Source: Clostridia bacterium
Lineage (GTDB): Bacteria > Bacillota > Clostridia > Oscillospirales > Acutalibacteraceae
Assembly (NCBI GenBank): GCA_900757335.1
Contig: CAAENL010000214.1
Span: forward strand, 1 to 16,620
Direction: 5' to 3'
DNA length: 16,620 nucleotides
Part shown: one piece after another, positions 1 to 6,930 of the stretch
Position numbering within the stretch: position 1 is the stretch's first letter
Layout: each line of letters begins with the position of its first letter
Position numbers and translations under genes: made by a program
The notes under the pieces: generated by a model
Database searches by the model: none
Told to the model about the DNA's origin: nothing
What the model saw: the letters and a program-made list of their open reading frames with translations, nothing else

Positions 1-544
1 CAATATCACGTTCATTTATGTTTATGACAAAATCTTTGGTCTTATCCGGGAACAAACTCTGAATAACTTCATAAGGAGAAGCATCGGATTTAGAAGTTAT
101 CTTAACAATCATACAAACTCTGTTTACATCAGAATTAAACTTGAGTTCGCGAGCTTTAAGATAAATATCACCCGGCAAAATGTTATCAAGTAAAACGTTT
201 TTAATGAAATTAACTTTATCGTATTTTTCGTCATAACGTTGTTTAACGCTGTTCATAGCAACTGATAACACTGTAGCGTCTTTTCGTGCCGAATCATCAA
301 TTCCGCTTACAAACACGGCAAAATCCGGATGAGAGGAAGAACCAAAAGGTTTATAAGTAAAATTATCAGCTACAAAAGTATCTCCGACAGAAACTAAATC
401 AGATCTCACTGCGCCCATAGTTTCACCTATTCTTGTAGGATCACTGCACGCAACTATTATGCAGGAATCATCAATAACTCCCACTACTCTGCCTAAAACA
501 TCGGCTGTTTGATGAATTATGTTTTGAAACAATCTGTTAGACAT
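1..544 (-). CDS. CdaR/PucR-type transcriptional regulator, N-terminal part (cut by window edge)
   Basis: The reading frame runs from an ATG at 544 to the window edge with no stop, giving 181 codons; the C-terminus lies outside. The ATG is preceded by AAAGAGG at 6 nt. Residues about 17-45 contain VIDDSCIIVACSDPTRIGE followed by GAV, which resembles the sugar-diacid recognition domain of CdaR regulators (an aspartate, an 'IIA-S-D' stretch, then RIG and a GA). A later stretch, FIKNVLLDNILPGD with ARELKF, resembles the middle domain of CdaR/PucR proteins. Family members bind DNA through a C-terminal helix-turn-helix, which is not in the window, so the DNA-binding part is inferred. The ligand and target genes cannot be told from this piece. 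A good promoter lies just upstream, so this gene starts its own transcript. Confidence 0.62.
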   Translation of the reverse strand, partial: MSNRLFQNIIHQTADVLGRVVGVIDDSCIIVACSDPTRIGETMGAVRSDLVSVGDTFVADNFTYKPFGSSSHPDFAVFVSGIDDSARKDATVLSVAMNSVKQRYDEKYDKVNFIKNVLLDNILPGDIYLKARELKFNSDVNRVCMIVKITSKSDASPYEVIQSLFPDKTKDFVININERDI

Positions 545-611
545 AACATACCTCTTTCTTTTTATCACGTTTAAATTTTTATGTGTACATAAATGACTGA
601 TTCTTTTATTA

Positions 612-640
612 ATTATATACAATTAATTAATTTTTTGCAA
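612..640 (-). promoter_or_regulatory. Promoter of the CdaR-type regulator
   Basis: On the minus strand TTGCAA (635-640) is followed after exactly 17 nt by TATAAT (612-617), a near-consensus sigma-A promoter. It would give a leader of roughly 60 nt before the ATG at 544. Confidence 0.7.
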
Positions 641-644
641 TATA

Positions 645-795
645 CTATCTTGAATAGCTTTGAATTTTATAACAAAAATTACGTTTTGTACATTATAAAT
701 AAACAAATACTGCATTTATAGTTTATTAATAATATTTTTTAAACCGCTTTTTTATACTAAACTTTTCTAATATTTTAAACGTATAAAATTCATGC
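645..795. other. AT-rich intergenic stretch without a gene
   Basis: Between the regulator's promoter and the terminator at 796-822 I see only AT-rich sequence with stops in all frames. No RNA gene or repeat was recognised. Confidence 0.6.
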
Positions 796-822
796 AAAAA
801 CCCGCGTTTCTTTACGCGGGTT
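796..822 (-). terminator. Rho-independent terminator of the 449-aa gene
   Basis: On the minus strand a 9-bp GC-rich stem (AACCCGCGT at 799-807 pairing with 814-822) closes a 6-nt loop and is followed by a run of five T (796-800). It lies 48 nt after the stop codon at 871. Confidence 0.85.
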
Positions 823-870
823 AAAGCAAGCAACTATTAAATGTTTACAACATCCAATCATAAGGTTCAA

Positions 871-2220
871 CTACACACTAATAGCACCATGCACACGCAT
901 ACTTTTTCCTGTTTTTGTCCCAAAAAGATATCCCCTCATTCCCACCTTTACATCAGCATTTCCTCTGCTTTTCCATAATTCTTTTGCTAATTCCAATGCA
1001 TCCTCTGGTTTTTTGCCAAGATTAAAATCAAACACAGAGTTACAACCGGAATCTTCCAACCAAAACTCACATTGACCACTTGTATAATTGCCCAAAGACT
1101 TTTTTTTCACTATAGCATCATACATTGTACAAGCATCTTTAATAGCTTCTTTACCTAATTTTTTGTTAACAATATAAACTTCCTTACATGATTGTTCAAA
1201 CGTTTCTCTTCCTTTTATACTTTCCAATAATTTTTTAAAGCTATTCTCCATAATTTCTTCACATTCACTCTTTGTGTTAGGTTTGATACAAACCTGTAAA
1301 AGCTTTCCAGTTACTTCCGATTCTGCAATGGTTTCTATATCATTTTTAGTATTCTCATCAAACGTAAACTTACATTTGAATTTCCTTGCATTCTCTTCCA
1401 AAGTTTCATCTTGCCAATATGCATGAAAAAAATCGTTTCTTACCCGACTTTCTTCTAACTTATCCTTTGAAAAATACTGAATCTTTTTCCATTTTTTCAC
1501 TTGTTCATCAAAATTTTTTTCTTCGTTTCTTACATTTTCGTTAATACCTTCATATGCTTCTTTCCAACCAATCCTACCCATTTTTAAAGTAGTTTTCATT
1601 CTCTCAAGGTACGTCCTCTTTTTTACCAACGATTCAATTACTTCTTTTTGAGATTTGGTAACATTTTCCCAGTGAATTCTACAAAAAAACATACCAAGTG
1701 CATCAAATACTGTAAGTAATTTTGCAATATGCTCATCCTTGTATTCTATCTTTGCTAAACTACTCCTGATTTTAGAATAGTAACTCGTTATTTTATTTAC
1801 AAAATCACCAGCACCTTCAGAATTTTTTTTACATTTTTCAATTGCTTCATTAATTAAAGATATATAGCGTGGGATTAACTCTTTTATTAATGATCCATAC
1901 GCCACCTGAACACCAACATCAGTAATATCATCTTTAATTCCAAATGATTTGAACAATTTTTTACATATTTTCAGCACTTTTTGAACTTCATCGCGAAATT
2001 TTTTATCTTCACAGTACTTCAAACATAACTCCTGCAGTTCTTTGCCGTATGTTTTTAATTTTATTTGGATCTCATTTATTTCTTTGGCCTTATCATTTTT
2101 ATTAGAAAAAAATCTTTTAAATTTGTCTCTAAAACTACCAATTTTTTTTAATTTAACTTTGTATATATCAACTGCTTTATAAGCATAATCTGGAGCTTTC
2201 AAAATAATATCATTTGACAC
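871..2220 (-). CDS. Hypothetical protein, 449 aa, lysine-rich and probably mostly helical
   Basis: I do not recognise this protein. The open frame extends to a TTG at 2244, but the only good SD (GGAG at 2230-2233) lies inside that extension, 9 nt before a GTG at 2220, so the GTG is the better start. There is no signal peptide or membrane segment, so a cytoplasmic location is likely. The sequence is very rich in Lys, Glu and Asn, with long charged stretches (about residues 25-60 and 205-260) that look like helical bundles or coiled coil. Ten or more cysteines are scattered without a metal-binding pattern. The last 80 residues look more globular, with FWLEDSGC and a Gly-rich end. It has its own promoter and terminator and no partner gene, which suggests an accessory cargo gene. 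An effector or defence role is possible but nothing visible proves it. Confidence 0.7.
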   Translation of the reverse strand: MSNDIILKAPDYAYKAVDIYKVKLKKIGSFRDKFKRFFSNKNDKAKEINEIQIKLKTYGKELQELCLKYCEDKKFRDEVQKVLKICKKLFKSFGIKDDITDVGVQVAYGSLIKELIPRYISLINEAIEKCKKNSEGAGDFVNKITSYYSKIRSSLAKIEYKDEHIAKLLTVFDALGMFFCRIHWENVTKSQKEVIESLVKKRTYLERMKTTLKMGRIGWKEAYEGINENVRNEEKNFDEQVKKWKKIQYFSKDKLEESRVRNDFFHAYWQDETLEENARKFKCKFTFDENTKNDIETIAESEVTGKLLQVCIKPNTKSECEEIMENSFKKLLESIKGRETFEQSCKEVYIVNKKLGKEAIKDACTMYDAIVKKKSLGNYTSGQCEFWLEDSGCNSVFDFNLGKKPEDALELAKELWKSRGNADVKVGMRGYLFGTKTGKSMRVHGAISV

Positions 2221-2275
2221 AATAACCCTCTCCTTTTTACACAAGTTTATTTTCTAAATTGTTTTTCTAAAAAAT

Positions 2276-2303
2276 ATTATACACTATTTATATAAATAAT
2301 CAA
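2276..2303 (-). promoter_or_regulatory. Promoter of the 449-aa gene
   Basis: On the minus strand TTGATT (2298-2303), 16 nt spacer, then TATAAT (2276-2281). It is placed about 55 nt before the GTG start and so makes this gene monocistronic. Confidence 0.6.
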
Positions 2304-2344
2304 TACATAAATTGTTTTTATTTAAAAATTCAACTAAAATCATA

Positions 2345-2380
2345 AAAAATTTGCCATCGCATTTTTACGATGACAAATTT
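2345..2380 (-). terminator. Rho-independent terminator of proS
   Basis: On the minus strand an approximately 13-bp stem (2368-2380 with 2347-2359, one G-T type pair) encloses an 8-nt loop and runs into T residues at 2345-2350. It begins 11 nt after the proS stop at 2391. Confidence 0.8.
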
Positions 2381-2390
2381 ATACTCACTA

Positions 2391-3650
2391 TTATTTTTTA
2401 AAAGACATCAATTTAACCAATTCATCAAAATTTACAAATAATTTTTCTCCGGTTTTACGTACTTCAACTTCAAACAAGCCATCTGAAACAAACTTCTTAC
2501 CCACAATTATCATATAGGGAAATCCCAAAAGTTTGGCGTCTTTAATTTTCGAGCCTAAAGTAGCGTTTCTGTCGTCCCAAACAGTATCTATACCCTTTGA
2601 TTTTAATTTAGAGTACAAGTCTTCGGATTGTTGCAAATTATCGGGAGTCGGAACTATTACGCATTTGTATGGTGCAACAGACTCCGGCCAAATCAGCCCT
2701 TCGTTATCGCAGTTGTTTTCACATATCGCACCCAACGCACGGTTTACTCCTATGCCGTAACATCCCATATAGTAAGGCTCTTTTTTTCCTTCTGAATTAA
2801 CAAAATATCCATTCATATTTTCTGAATAAAATTTACCCAATTGAAAAATATGTCCCAGCTCAATACACTGAACTTCTTTAAGATTTTCAGGATCGAAATC
2901 AGGGTTGTTATTTTTTATTTCAGCGAGCATCTCGGGATATTCTAAAACTTCTGTGTTAAGGGCTATACCGCTTTTTTCATCCATCAGCACTTTATCTTCG
3001 CCTATAGGAGAAGGACACATAAATTCTTCAGAAACTTTTCCGCCCATATCGGCACTTACAGCTTTAACCGCTATTGCATTGAGCCCAAGTTCGGAAAATA
3101 TTTTACAATAGCATTCTTTCATAGCGTTATATTCTCTTACCATGTCTTCTTTTGTGGCGTGAAAACTGTAGCCATCTTTCATTAAAAACTCTTTGCTTCT
3201 CAAAAGCCCTCCTCTGACTCGAATTTCATCTCTGTATTTATTTCCTATCTGAAAAATATTTATGGGCAAATCTTTGTAAGAAGCTATATTCTCTTTTACA
3301 AAATCAAGTACAATCTCTTCCCCTGTCGGAGCAAGGCAATACTCCCCATTACGTCCCTCAAATGTAAACATTTGATTGTTTTGAGTATATGTATCCCATC
3401 TTCCAGAAGCCTCCCAAAGACTCTTTGGCTGTATTACAGGCAAAGATACTTCCGAGCATTCGTAATTTTCCAAATTTTTACGAATAATATTCATTATATT
3501 GTTCCTTGCTCTGACCAAAAGATTACCTAATCCGTAAATTCCGGCAGCGTGACGCTTAAGTTGAGTTGCTTGAAACAATATTTCCTGCGAAAGAGCTTCA
3601 TCTTCCCCTCTGTGGTGTCTTGTTTTAATCCCCATTTTGCTCATTTTCAT
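2391..3650 (-). CDS. proS: Prolyl-tRNA synthetase, short form without the large INS editing domain
   Basis: The enzyme charges tRNA-Pro with proline in the cytoplasm using ATP. Class II motifs are clear: motif 1 around P71, the LAPTGEE block at 106-112, motif 2 from R140 (RDEIRVRGG, then SKEFLMKDGYSFH), and motif 3 GCYGIGVNR at 296-304. The anticodon-binding domain follows from about 325 to the end. At 419 aa it is far shorter than the usual bacterial enzyme of about 570 aa. The segment between GEDKVLMDEKSG (about 217-228) and the IELGHIFQLGKFYSE block (263-277) is only some 35 residues, where the usual bacterial form carries an INS editing domain of about 180 residues. Short forms of this kind are known from alphaproteobacteria. 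The ATG at 3650 has GGAG 8-9 nt upstream. There is no frameshift, so the enzyme looks intact. No trans-editing gene is seen in the window, and a second proS elsewhere cannot be excluded. Confidence 0.92.
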   Translation of the reverse strand: MKMSKMGIKTRHHRGEDEALSQEILFQATQLKRHAAGIYGLGNLLVRARNNIMNIIRKNLENYECSEVSLPVIQPKSLWEASGRWDTYTQNNQMFTFEGRNGEYCLAPTGEEIVLDFVKENIASYKDLPINIFQIGNKYRDEIRVRGGLLRSKEFLMKDGYSFHATKEDMVREYNAMKECYCKIFSELGLNAIAVKAVSADMGGKVSEEFMCPSPIGEDKVLMDEKSGIALNTEVLEYPEMLAEIKNNNPDFDPENLKEVQCIELGHIFQLGKFYSENMNGYFVNSEGKKEPYYMGCYGIGVNRALGAICENNCDNEGLIWPESVAPYKCVIVPTPDNLQQSEDLYSKLKSKGIDTVWDDRNATLGSKIKDAKLLGFPYMIIVGKKFVSDGLFEVEVRKTGEKLFVNFDELVKLMSFKK

Positions 3651-3841
3651 AAAAAAATCACTCCGTTTGTTTTGACTTTATATCTTATTTTTCATAGAAA
3701 TCATTATTGAACTTGATTATTTATTATATCATTTCTGCGAATATATTTCACTATATTTATTTTAATTTAAGAGCAATCAGTATATTTGAATTTAAATCAC
3801 ATACAATATTTAGAAATAAGAATCAGAACAGGAGAATCAAT

Positions 3842-4552
3842 ATGCAGGAAAATTTAATCCAAGCCACCATTCATTCGTTGGTATCAATAATTATGTTGTT
3901 TATATTCACTCGTATGGCAGGAAAGAAACAAATTTCACAGTTAAGTTTCTTTCACTACGTAATAGGAATTTCGATAGGTTCTATAGCTGCGGCGTTTGCT
4001 GTGGATATGGACATAGATTTCCCGGAATTTTTGGCAAGTATGGTAATTTACGGAGTATTCCCGCTTATCTTATCGATAATAAGTATAAAAAGTCCGCGAG
4101 GAAGAAAAATCCTCAACGGTGCTCCTACCATATTAATACAAGACGGTAAAATTATCGAAAACAATTTGCGTAAAACTCGTATAAACGTAGATGAACTGCT
4201 GGAAGAATGCAGACTTAAAAATGCTTTTAACATTTCAGAAGTGGAATTTGCAATTCTGGAAACAAACGGACAGGTAAGTATCCAATTAAAACCTCAAAAT
4301 GCTCCGTTAACTCCTTCCGATATGGGAATTGAAACTCAATACAAAGGGTTATGTGCAAATGTTGTTATAGACGGAAAAGTAATGTCTAAAAATTTGACAA
4401 ATATAGGAAAAGATTCAAAATGGCTTAAATCTCAACTTACAAAATTGGGAATAACAGATATTTCAGATATACTTCTCGCCTGCGTGGACACTTCACAAAA
4501 ATTATTGATATACAAAAAGAGTGATGCACCAAAATTAAAGGAAATAATATAA
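3842..4552 (+). CDS. DUF421 (YetF/YdfS-like) membrane protein
   Basis: The 236-aa protein has hydrophobic segments at about residues 10-24, 37-55 and 62-82, followed by a soluble C-terminal half. The stretch FTRMAGKKQISQLSFFHYV and GISIGSIAA is typical of the DUF421 family, as are the GAPTILIQDGKI block near 93-104 and the CRLKNAFNISEVEFAILETNG stretch near 123-143. Family members sit in the cytoplasmic membrane with the C-terminal domain in the cytoplasm; their biochemical role is poorly defined. The open frame reaches upstream to 3707, but AGGAG at 3830-3834 sits 7 nt before the ATG at 3842, and the upstream codons look non-coding, so 3842 is the start. The gene is divergent from proS and convergent with the cupin gene. 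No partner gene is adjacent. Confidence 0.88.
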   Translation: MQENLIQATIHSLVSIIMLFIFTRMAGKKQISQLSFFHYVIGISIGSIAAAFAVDMDIDFPEFLASMVIYGVFPLILSIISIKSPRGRKILNGAPTILIQDGKIIENNLRKTRINVDELLEECRLKNAFNISEVEFAILETNGQVSIQLKPQNAPLTPSDMGIETQYKGLCANVVIDGKVMSKNLTNIGKDSKWLKSQLTKLGITDISDILLACVDTSQKLLIYKKSDAPKLKEII

Positions 4553-4583
4553 AAAGCCGACAAAAGCCAAGCTTTCAGTCAGC
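4551..4583 (-). terminator. Rho-independent terminator of the cupin gene
   Basis: On the minus strand GCTGAC pairs with GTCGGC and GAAAGC pairs with GCTTTT around a TTG loop, with one bulged T, followed by five T at 4551-4555. On the plus strand the same stem has two mismatches and no T run, so it works best for the minus-strand gene. The T run overlaps the DUF421 stop codon. Confidence 0.7.
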
Positions 4584-4616
4584 GTTAATAAAATCAATAT
4601 TTTTTAAAAGTATATT

Positions 4617-5072
4617 TTAAGGCGATGATTCAGCCGCGGACTTTGTAGCGTTCACAGTACCTCTTGGATGATGCGGCGGTGCATATACAGAATACAATTT
4701 GAGCGGCGATTTGCCTGTATTGACAACATTATGCCATGTCCCCACCGGAACAAAAATTGCAAAACCTTCCCTGATATTTTGACGAAAATTCAAATTTTCT
4801 CGGGCTTTACCCATAAATACTTGACCCATTCCGCTTTCTATTTTTAGAAATTGGTCTGTATCCGGATGAATTTCAAGTCCTATGCTGCTTCCCGGTTCAA
4901 TACTCATAAGCGTTGTTTGCATATAAGTTCCTGTCCACAATGTGGTGCGAAAATTATTATTTTGTTCCGTCGCTTTTTCAATATTTACTACAAAAGGATC
5001 GTTACCGTAATCGTTTGTAATTATAAATTGATTGGTTCTGTTAATTCTATTATTTCTGTAATTATTTCTCAT
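4617..5072 (-). CDS. Small cupin-domain protein
   Basis: The 151-aa protein is a single cupin barrel. Cupin motif 1 reads G65-L-E-I-H69, then D71/D73, Q74, E79 and G83; motif 2 fits the pattern G-x5-P-x-G-x2-H-x3-N exactly (G103, P109, G111, H114, N118). H69, E79 and H114 are the likely metal ligands. The first 15 residues are almost only Asn, Arg and Tyr and are probably a disordered tail. Similar Firmicutes proteins are often named as mannose-6-phosphate isomerase-like cupins, but the substrate cannot be told from sequence. The ATG at 5072 has AAAGGAGGA 6 nt upstream, a strong site. It lies 66 nt downstream of luxS with no terminator between, so it may be partly cotranscribed, though a possible promoter of its own lies in the gap. 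Confidence 0.85.
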   Translation of the reverse strand: MRNNYRNNRINRTNQFIITNDYGNDPFVVNIEKATEQNNNFRTTLWTGTYMQTTLMSIEPGSSIGLEIHPDTDQFLKIESGMGQVFMGKARENLNFRQNIREGFAIFVPVGTWHNVVNTGKSPLKLYSVYAPPHHPRGTVNATKSAAESSP

Positions 5073-5097
5073 ATGTTTCCTCCTTTAATAAATACTC

Positions 5098-5126
5098 TAT
5101 GTAAAATTTATGTCTGAAGGTTGAAA
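5098..5126 (-). promoter_or_regulatory. Possible promoter of the cupin gene
   Basis: On the minus strand TTTCAA (5121-5126), 17 nt, TACATA (5098-5103). Both boxes deviate from consensus, so this is only a candidate. Confidence 0.3.
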
Positions 5127-5138
5127 CATATGAAAATT

Positions 5139-5597
5139 TTATTTATTGTACTCGAAATTTTCAACTTGCCATTTTTCCAAAACTTTTACCATATCAGCGG
5201 CATACTCACGAGCCTTTGGTAAATCGTGTTCTTTATAATTTCCGCATTCTTTTCGAGAAGCTCCCGGAATGTCACTTTTAAATGATGAAATATAATTCAT
5301 TGCTTCCTTCACTAAAGAAAGAGCGTTTTCGTGAGAAAGATTATACGTAAGCAAATAAAAACCCGTACGACATCCCATTGGTCCAACATAAATTATATTA
5401 TCTGAATATTTACTACTACGTAAATAAGAAGCCAAAATATGTTCAAAAGTGTGAAGAGCGGCATTTTCAAGATAAGGAGGATTGTTTGGCTTCACCATTC
5501 TAAGGTCGTAGGTTACAATTCCTGAATCAATTCGGGAAATATACATTCCTTTTTCGAGCTTATCATGGTCGACTTCAAAACTTTTTATTTTTTTCAT
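5139..5597 (-). CDS. luxS: S-ribosylhomocysteine lyase LuxS (autoinducer-2 synthesis)
   Basis: LuxS cleaves S-ribosylhomocysteine to homocysteine and DPD, the precursor of autoinducer-2, and so recycles the SAM by-product in the cytoplasm. The metal site is visible as H49-T-F-E-H53 and C118 (in KECGNY), with E52 as the general base and C76 in VGPMGCRTGFY as the catalytic cysteine. The length from the ATG at 5597 is 152 aa, normal for the family. The frame opens upstream to a TTG at 5618, but homologues begin with the MKKI-type start; a GGAG lies 15 nt before this ATG, which is long, so the start is a little uncertain. No Pfs/MTAN nucleosidase gene, its usual pathway partner, is in the window. 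An imperfect terminator hairpin sits between rpsR and luxS and no clear luxS promoter is visible. Confidence 0.95.
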   Translation of the reverse strand: MKKIKSFEVDHDKLEKGMYISRIDSGIVTYDLRMVKPNNPPYLENAALHTFEHILASYLRSSKYSDNIIYVGPMGCRTGFYLLTYNLSHENALSLVKEAMNYISSFKSDIPGASRKECGNYKEHDLPKAREYAADMVKVLEKWQVENFEYNK

Positions 5598-5618
5598 ATT
5601 TCTTACATCAAACTCCAA

Positions 5619-5651
5619 AATAAAATCGCCCTATGTTTAAAAAACATAGGG
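5619..5651 (-). terminator. Hairpin between rpsR and luxS, probably a leaky terminator
   Basis: On the minus strand AAACATAGGG (5629-5638) is the 3' arm of a perfect 10-bp stem whose 5' arm is at 5642-5651, with a 3-nt loop. It is followed by CGATTTTATTTT, a T tract interrupted by other bases. It ends the rpsF-ssb-rpsR transcript at least in part. Confidence 0.7.
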
Positions 5652-5670
5652 TTAAATGTAATTTTTAAAA

Positions 5671-5934
5671 TTAATCATTTGTATAAGGCAACAAAGCCAT
5701 GTAACGTGCACGTTTAATAGCTGTTGTAAGTTCACGTTGATGTCTTGCACATGTACCTGTAACTCTGCGTGGTAATATTTTAGACCTGTCTGATATAAAG
5801 CGTCTTAATTTACCAAAATCTTTATAATCTATGCCCTCGTGAGCTTTATCTACGCAAAAACTGCAAACTTTTCTTCTTGCTCTGCGTACATTTCTGTTAT
5901 CTCTTCTTTCAGATCTTTCTGTTCTTTCTGCCAC
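5671..5934 (-). CDS. rpsR: 30S ribosomal protein S18
   Basis: The 87-aa basic protein binds the platform of the small ribosomal subunit together with S6. The conserved core [19 protein letters not shown] and [22 protein letters not shown] is intact. It has C24, C27, C62 and H65 (CSFC and CARH), the set expected of the zinc-binding 'C+' form of S18. The start is a GTG at 5934, preceded at 7 nt by GGGGGAG. It is the last gene of the rpsF-ssb-rpsR operon, 34 nt after ssb. The N-terminal 20 residues are very rich in Arg and Glu, as usual for unstructured S18 tails. Confidence 0.97.
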   Translation of the reverse strand: MAERTERSERRDNRNVRRARRKVCSFCVDKAHEGIDYKDFGKLRRFISDRSKILPRRVTGTCARHQRELTTAIKRARYMALLPYTND

Positions 5935-5968
5935 TCTTAATCTCCCCCTTTTTTATTTTTTAAACGTA

Positions 5969-6415
5969 TTAAAATGGCAAGTCATCATCGGACTCAATCG
6001 TCTGAAAATCTTCTTGACTTCCACTGGAATAAGAATTATTACTTACTGATTCATAAGAAGAATCCCCTGATTCAAAAGAATTAGCATCTGCACTTTTCTT
6101 GGATTCGGCAAACTGAGCGTCTTTGGCTACGATTTCAAACGCTTTGCGTTTATTGCCATCTTTGTCTTGATAGCTTCTTGTTTGAATAGAACCTTCAATT
6201 GCAATTAACTGACCTTTTTTAAAATACTTGCAAACAAACTCTGCAGTATTTCTCCAAGCAACTATATCTATAAAATCAGTCTGTCTCTCTTCTCCCGGGC
6301 GTGCAAATCTACGATTTACAGCGATAGTAAACGACGTAACAGCAATATCGTTAGGCGTATGTCTGAGTTCCGGATCAGCTGCTAATCTTCCCGTCAGTAC
6401 CACCACATTCAACAT
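5969..6415 (-). CDS. ssb: Single-stranded DNA-binding protein
   Basis: SSB coats single-stranded DNA in replication, recombination and repair. Residues 1-105 form the OB fold (VVVLTGRLAADPELRHTP, FTIAVNRRF, DFIDIVAWRNTAEFVCKY, GQLIAIEGSIQTRSY). A low-complexity Ser/Asn/Glu linker (about 108-140) leads to the acidic tip DDDLPF, which docks partner proteins. The length of 148 aa is normal for a Firmicutes operon-type SSB. The ATG at 6415 is 14 nt downstream of the rpsF stop, with GGAG about 10 nt upstream. Its place between rpsF and rpsR is the conserved order in Firmicutes. Confidence 0.97.
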   Translation of the reverse strand: MLNVVVLTGRLAADPELRHTPNDIAVTSFTIAVNRRFARPGEERQTDFIDIVAWRNTAEFVCKYFKKGQLIAIEGSIQTRSYQDKDGNKRKAFEIVAKDAQFAESKKSADANSFESGDSSYESVSNNSYSSGSQEDFQTIESDDDLPF

Positions 6416-6429
6416 TACTTCGCCACTCC

Positions 6430-6717
6430 TTATTTTTTAATAATCATGGATCTTAAAACACCGTCAGTTATCTGACATATACGGTCAAGCTCTTTAGGAA
6501 ATTCAGAATTGCTGTTAAACTCAAACAACACATATTCGCCTTCGGGCTCTTTGTTGATTAAGTAAGCGAGCTTTCTTTTTCCCCAATTGTTCATATTAGT
6601 AAGTTCTGCATTGGCTTCAATCAAAGATTTGAATTTGTTTACAATTTCCTCAGTCTTTTCACCGACTTTTACAGAAGCAACTAACATAAATTCATAAGAA
6701 TGCTTTGTTTCTACCAT
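6430..6717 (-). CDS. rpsF: 30S ribosomal protein S6
   Basis: The 95-aa protein is a small alpha/beta fold that pairs with S18 on the 30S platform. Recognisable blocks are YEFMLVASVK, WGKRKLAYLINKEPEGEYVLFEF and the DGVLRSMIIKK end. It heads the rpsF-ssb-rpsR operon. The ATG at 6717 is in frame with the conserved N-terminus, but it lies 11 nt after the strong GGAGG, and another ATG (6724) out of frame sits only 4 nt after the same GGAGG. The S6-S18 complex is known to repress this operon in several bacteria by binding the mRNA leader; the structured leader here is compatible with that. Confidence 0.97.
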   Translation of the reverse strand: MVETKHSYEFMLVASVKVGEKTEEIVNKFKSLIEANAELTNMNNWGKRKLAYLINKEPEGEYVLFEFNSNSEFPKELDRICQITDGVLRSMIIKK

Positions 6718-6795
6718 ATTTCATGGCACCTCCTTTTGGACGTTTGATCTTACCAGTTTAGGTAAGATAAGGATTTAAGGTTAAATACAAACCTT
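6718..6795 (-). promoter_or_regulatory. Structured 5' leader of the rpsF operon (candidate autoregulatory site)
   Basis: The leader RNA on the minus strand contains two perfect hairpins: AAGGTT/AACCTT with a 7-nt loop at about 6777-6795, and ATCTTACC/GGTAAGAT with a 6-nt loop at about 6747-6768. The SD AAAGGAGG follows. S6:S18 autoregulatory leaders are known upstream of rpsF in many bacteria, but the CCG element described for that motif is not evident here, so the assignment is tentative. Confidence 0.4.
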
Positions 6796-6799
6796 AGTA

Positions 6800-6828
6800 A
6801 TTTTATCATTATATGTCAAATAAGTCAA
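6800..6828 (-). promoter_or_regulatory. Promoter of the rpsF-ssb-rpsR operon
   Basis: On the minus strand TTGACT (6823-6828), 17 nt, TAAAAT (6800-6805). It is divergent from the promoter of the secreted-protein gene, with the two -35 boxes about 35 bp apart. Confidence 0.75.
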
Positions 6829-6862
6829 CATTAGAAATAATTAAAATATTCAAATGCAAATA

Positions 6863-6891
6863 TTGACATTTTTTTAAAAATAATATAACAT
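6863..6891 (+). promoter_or_regulatory. Promoter of the secreted nuclease-like gene
   Basis: A consensus TTGACA (6863-6868) is followed after 17 nt by TAACAT (6886-6891); an overlapping TATAAC at 6884-6889 gives a 15-nt spacer as the alternative. It lies about 40 nt upstream of the TTG start. Confidence 0.6.
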
Positions 6892-6930
6892 AGTAATCTC
6901 AATTAAATATTTTTTTAAGGAGTAAAAATT

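Noticed and set aside
871..2220. Toxin-antitoxin or restriction role for the 449-aa protein
   Set aside because: No partner gene, no nuclease or methylase motif; calling a function would be guesswork.
3651..3760. T-box or other riboswitch leader before proS
   Set aside because: The leader is short, with no T-box core sequence and no terminator hairpin.
3707..3841. Upstream extension of the DUF421 frame with a hydrophobic N-terminus
   Set aside because: The strong AGGAG at 3830-3834 fits the ATG at 3842, and the extension is low-complexity AT-rich sequence outside the family's usual length.
5629..5651. SAM or S-adenosylhomocysteine riboswitch before luxS
   Set aside because: Only a single simple hairpin is present in a short leader; no conserved aptamer elements are seen.
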